Notes under the pieces: generated by a model | What the model was told of the DNA's origin: nothing | Databases searched by the model: none | Seen by the model: only the letters and a program-made list of their open reading frames with translations | Assembly: GCA_913043155.1 (NCBI GenBank) | Contig: CAJWLY010000096.1 | Span: forward strand, 1-6,064 | Reading direction: 5' to 3' | Length of the DNA stretch: 6,064 bases | Origin: an uncultured Nitrospinaceae bacterium | GTDB lineage: Bacteria; Nitrospinota; Nitrospinia; Nitrospinales; VA-1 | In this document: positions 4,690 to 6,064 of the stretch, in pieces | Numbering within the stretch: the stretch's first letter is position 1 | How the letters are laid out: the number at the start of each line of letters is the position of its first letter | Program-made: the position numbers and the translations under genes

Positions 4690-6064
4690 AGAAACACGGT
4701 CAATTATTTCTCACCGCAATAATTCTTTTTGACAGCCTCGCCATCGCTTTTTCTTGGTTTTCCGCCTACTATCTTCATTTCAAAACATCCTTTGGCCCTG
4801 CCCCGCGTGGTGCGGTCCCTGAGTTAGAAGTTTATTATCTTGCATTGCTTCCTATCTGGATTGTGTTCATGTTCAACGCCAAACTTTTTAGGTTGTACCA
4901 ACCGCTTCGGGGGAAACCGGTCACTATCGATTTTTATAATATCGCTAGGGTCACGATTCTCTCTACTCTCATCCTGACTGCAGCAACGTTCTTTTACCGT
5001 AGCGAATCTTTTTCCCGCATGGTCACCGTTTATTTCTGGGTCCTGGTTACCTTTTCGATGTTTACCTCCCACCTGCTGGTACGACTTCTCCTCATGGAAG
5101 CGCGCCGGCGCGGATTCAACCTGCGTCACGTTTTGATCATTGGATCGGGAGAGCTGGGGCAGGCAGTGGCTGAAAAGATTAACCTGCATCCAGAATTTGG
5201 AATGAATATCGTGGGGTTTCTAACCAGCCATGTTGAGAAAGTGGGACGAGAGATAGGAGGGGGCAAGGTACTCGGGATATACTCGGACATCGTGCGGATC
5301 ATCCGAACGCACGGGATCGATCAATTATATATTGCACTTCCCCTTGAAGCCCATGACCGGATGGAAAAGGTGCTTGCTAATCTGGGCGAGGAAACTGTCG
5401 ACATTAAAGTGGTTCCCGATCTCCTCAAATTCATGAATCTGCAGGCGGGTGTGGAGGAGTTGGACGGACTTCCCATCGTTAACCTCACCGAATCCCCCCT
5501 TTATGGATGGAACCTTGTGGTCAAGCGCGTATCGGATATTGTGCTGTCTGTTCTGGCGATTCTTTTGAGCGCTCCGGTTCTATTACTGGTTGCGGTTTTG
5601 ATCAAGCTGGAATCGAAAGGCCCCATCATCTTTCGTCAGGAACGGGTTGGGTTAGATGGTGAGGAGTTTGAGATGCTCAAGTTTCGCTCGATGCGCGTTG
5701 GTGCCGAAGACAAGACTGGACCAGTCTGGGCCAACAAGAATGATGATCGTAAAACCCGGCTCGGCGCTTTTCTGAGAAAAACCAGCGTTGATGAACTGCC
5801 GCAACTGTTCAATGTTCTCAAGGGGGATATGAGTCTGGTCGGACCCCGCCCTGAAAGACCAGTGTTTGTAGAAGAGTTCAAGAAATCGGTTCCCCAATAT
5901 ATGCTCCGGTTGAAAATGAAAGCGGGTCTCACGGGATGGGCGCAAGTGAACGGCTGGCGGGGAGATACTTCGCTGAATAAACGGATCGAATTTGACCTTT
6001 ACTATATTAAAAACTGGTCGCTTCTCTTCGACCTTAAAATCATTTTAATGACGTTCTGGAAAGG
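4683..6064 (+). CDS. Undecaprenyl-phosphate sugar-1-phosphate transferase (WcaJ/WbaP type), 3' end cut
   Basis: Transfers a hexose-1-phosphate from a UDP-sugar to undecaprenyl phosphate, the first membrane step of exopolysaccharide, capsule or O-antigen repeat-unit synthesis. The frame is open from ATG 4683 through the right edge: 460 codons plus two bases. Four N-terminal membrane segments lie at about 8-31, 48-68, 87-106 and 113-136. A Rossmann-like domain starts at VLIIGSGELGQ (150-160). A fifth, probably re-entrant, membrane helix follows KRVSDIVLS (281-289). The catalytic domain has FRQERVG (317-323), MLKFRSMR (331-338), and TSVDELPQLFNVLKGDMSLV (367-386) with the expected catalytic pair Asp370-Glu371. 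It is followed by GPRPE and KAGLTGWAQVNGWRG (413-427). The sequence ends at TFWK, where relatives have only about ten more residues. The ATG lies inside the preceding glycosyltransferase gene (TGA 4687-4689), indicating translational coupling. Glucose versus galactose specificity cannot be decided from the sequence. Confidence 0.94.
   Translation, partial: MLKKHGQLFLTAIILFDSLAIAFSWFSAYYLHFKTSFGPAPRGAVPELEVYYLALLPIWIVFMFNAKLFRLYQPLRGKPVTIDFYNIARVTILSTLILTAATFFYRSESFSRMVTVYFWVLVTFSMFTSHLLVRLLLMEARRRGFNLRHVLIIGSGELGQAVAEKINLHPEFGMNIVGFLTSHVEKVGREIGGGKVLGIYSDIVRIIRTHGIDQLYIALPLEAHDRMEKVLANLGEETVDIKVVPDLLKFMNLQAGVEELDGLPIVNLTESPLYGWNLVVKRVSDIVLSVLAILLSAPVLLLVAVLIKLESKGPIIFRQERVGLDGEEFEMLKFRSMRVGAEDKTGPVWANKNDDRKTRLGAFLRKTSVDELPQLFNVLKGDMSLVGPRPERPVFVEEFKKSVPQYMLRLKMKAGLTGWAQVNGWRGDTSLNKRIEFDLYYIKNWSLLFDLKIILMTFWK

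Noticed and set aside
4824..5189. Minus-strand open frame inside the phosphotransferase gene
   Set aside because: It is antisense to the conserved membrane and Rossmann part of the phosphotransferase, has no hydrophobic or domain pattern and no start signal.

Overview
The window reads as ordinary chromosome of a Gram-negative bacterium. The evidence is a lipobox-bearing, probably outer-membrane lipoprotein, an undecaprenyl-phosphate sugar phosphotransferase, housekeeping genes for chromosome condensation and cysteine/sulfur metabolism, and a sigma70-like promoter. All convincing genes lie on the + strand. The protein styles (short-form serine acetyltransferase, group I NifS/IscS-like desulfurase, GT4 plus polyprenyl-phosphate transferase pair) would suit a deltaproteobacterial, Nitrospinota or Nitrospirota-type lineage. 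No rRNA or other clean phylogenetic marker is present, so this placement is a weak inference.

Layout: bases 1-171 hold the C-terminal end of scpA (condensin kleisin). After a gap with a plausible promoter comes cysE (serine O-acetyltransferase, to 1036). It is followed by a cysteine desulfurase of the NifS/IscS type (to 2344). CysE makes the activated serine used for cysteine synthesis, and the desulfurase draws sulfur from cysteine for Fe-S clusters or tRNA thiolation, so the two form a logical sulfur pair. A 224-bp gap then carries the best promoter in the window (TTGACT-17-TACAAT, 2488-2516). It drives a lipoprotein (2569-3432) with an acidic Phe-rich linker, coiled coils and C-terminal TPR-like repeats, resembling CpoB/YbgF. 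This transcript ends at a strong intrinsic terminator (3462-3529).

Directly after the terminator's T-tract starts a two-gene surface-polysaccharide unit. A GT4 glycosyltransferase (3532-4689) overlaps by 7 bp a WcaJ/WbaP-type undecaprenyl-phosphate sugar-1-phosphate transferase (4683 to the right edge, cut only near its C-terminus). The transferase would load the first sugar on the lipid carrier and the GT4 would add a later sugar. The rest of an exopolysaccharide, capsule or O-antigen cluster probably continues to the right.

I found no CRISPR array, mobile element, tRNA/rRNA or toxin-antitoxin pair, and no clear sign of a previously undescribed system. The points most worth checking are the terminator abutting a start codon without a Shine-Dalgarno site, the start sites of cysE and the desulfurase, and the unusual acidic linker of the lipoprotein.
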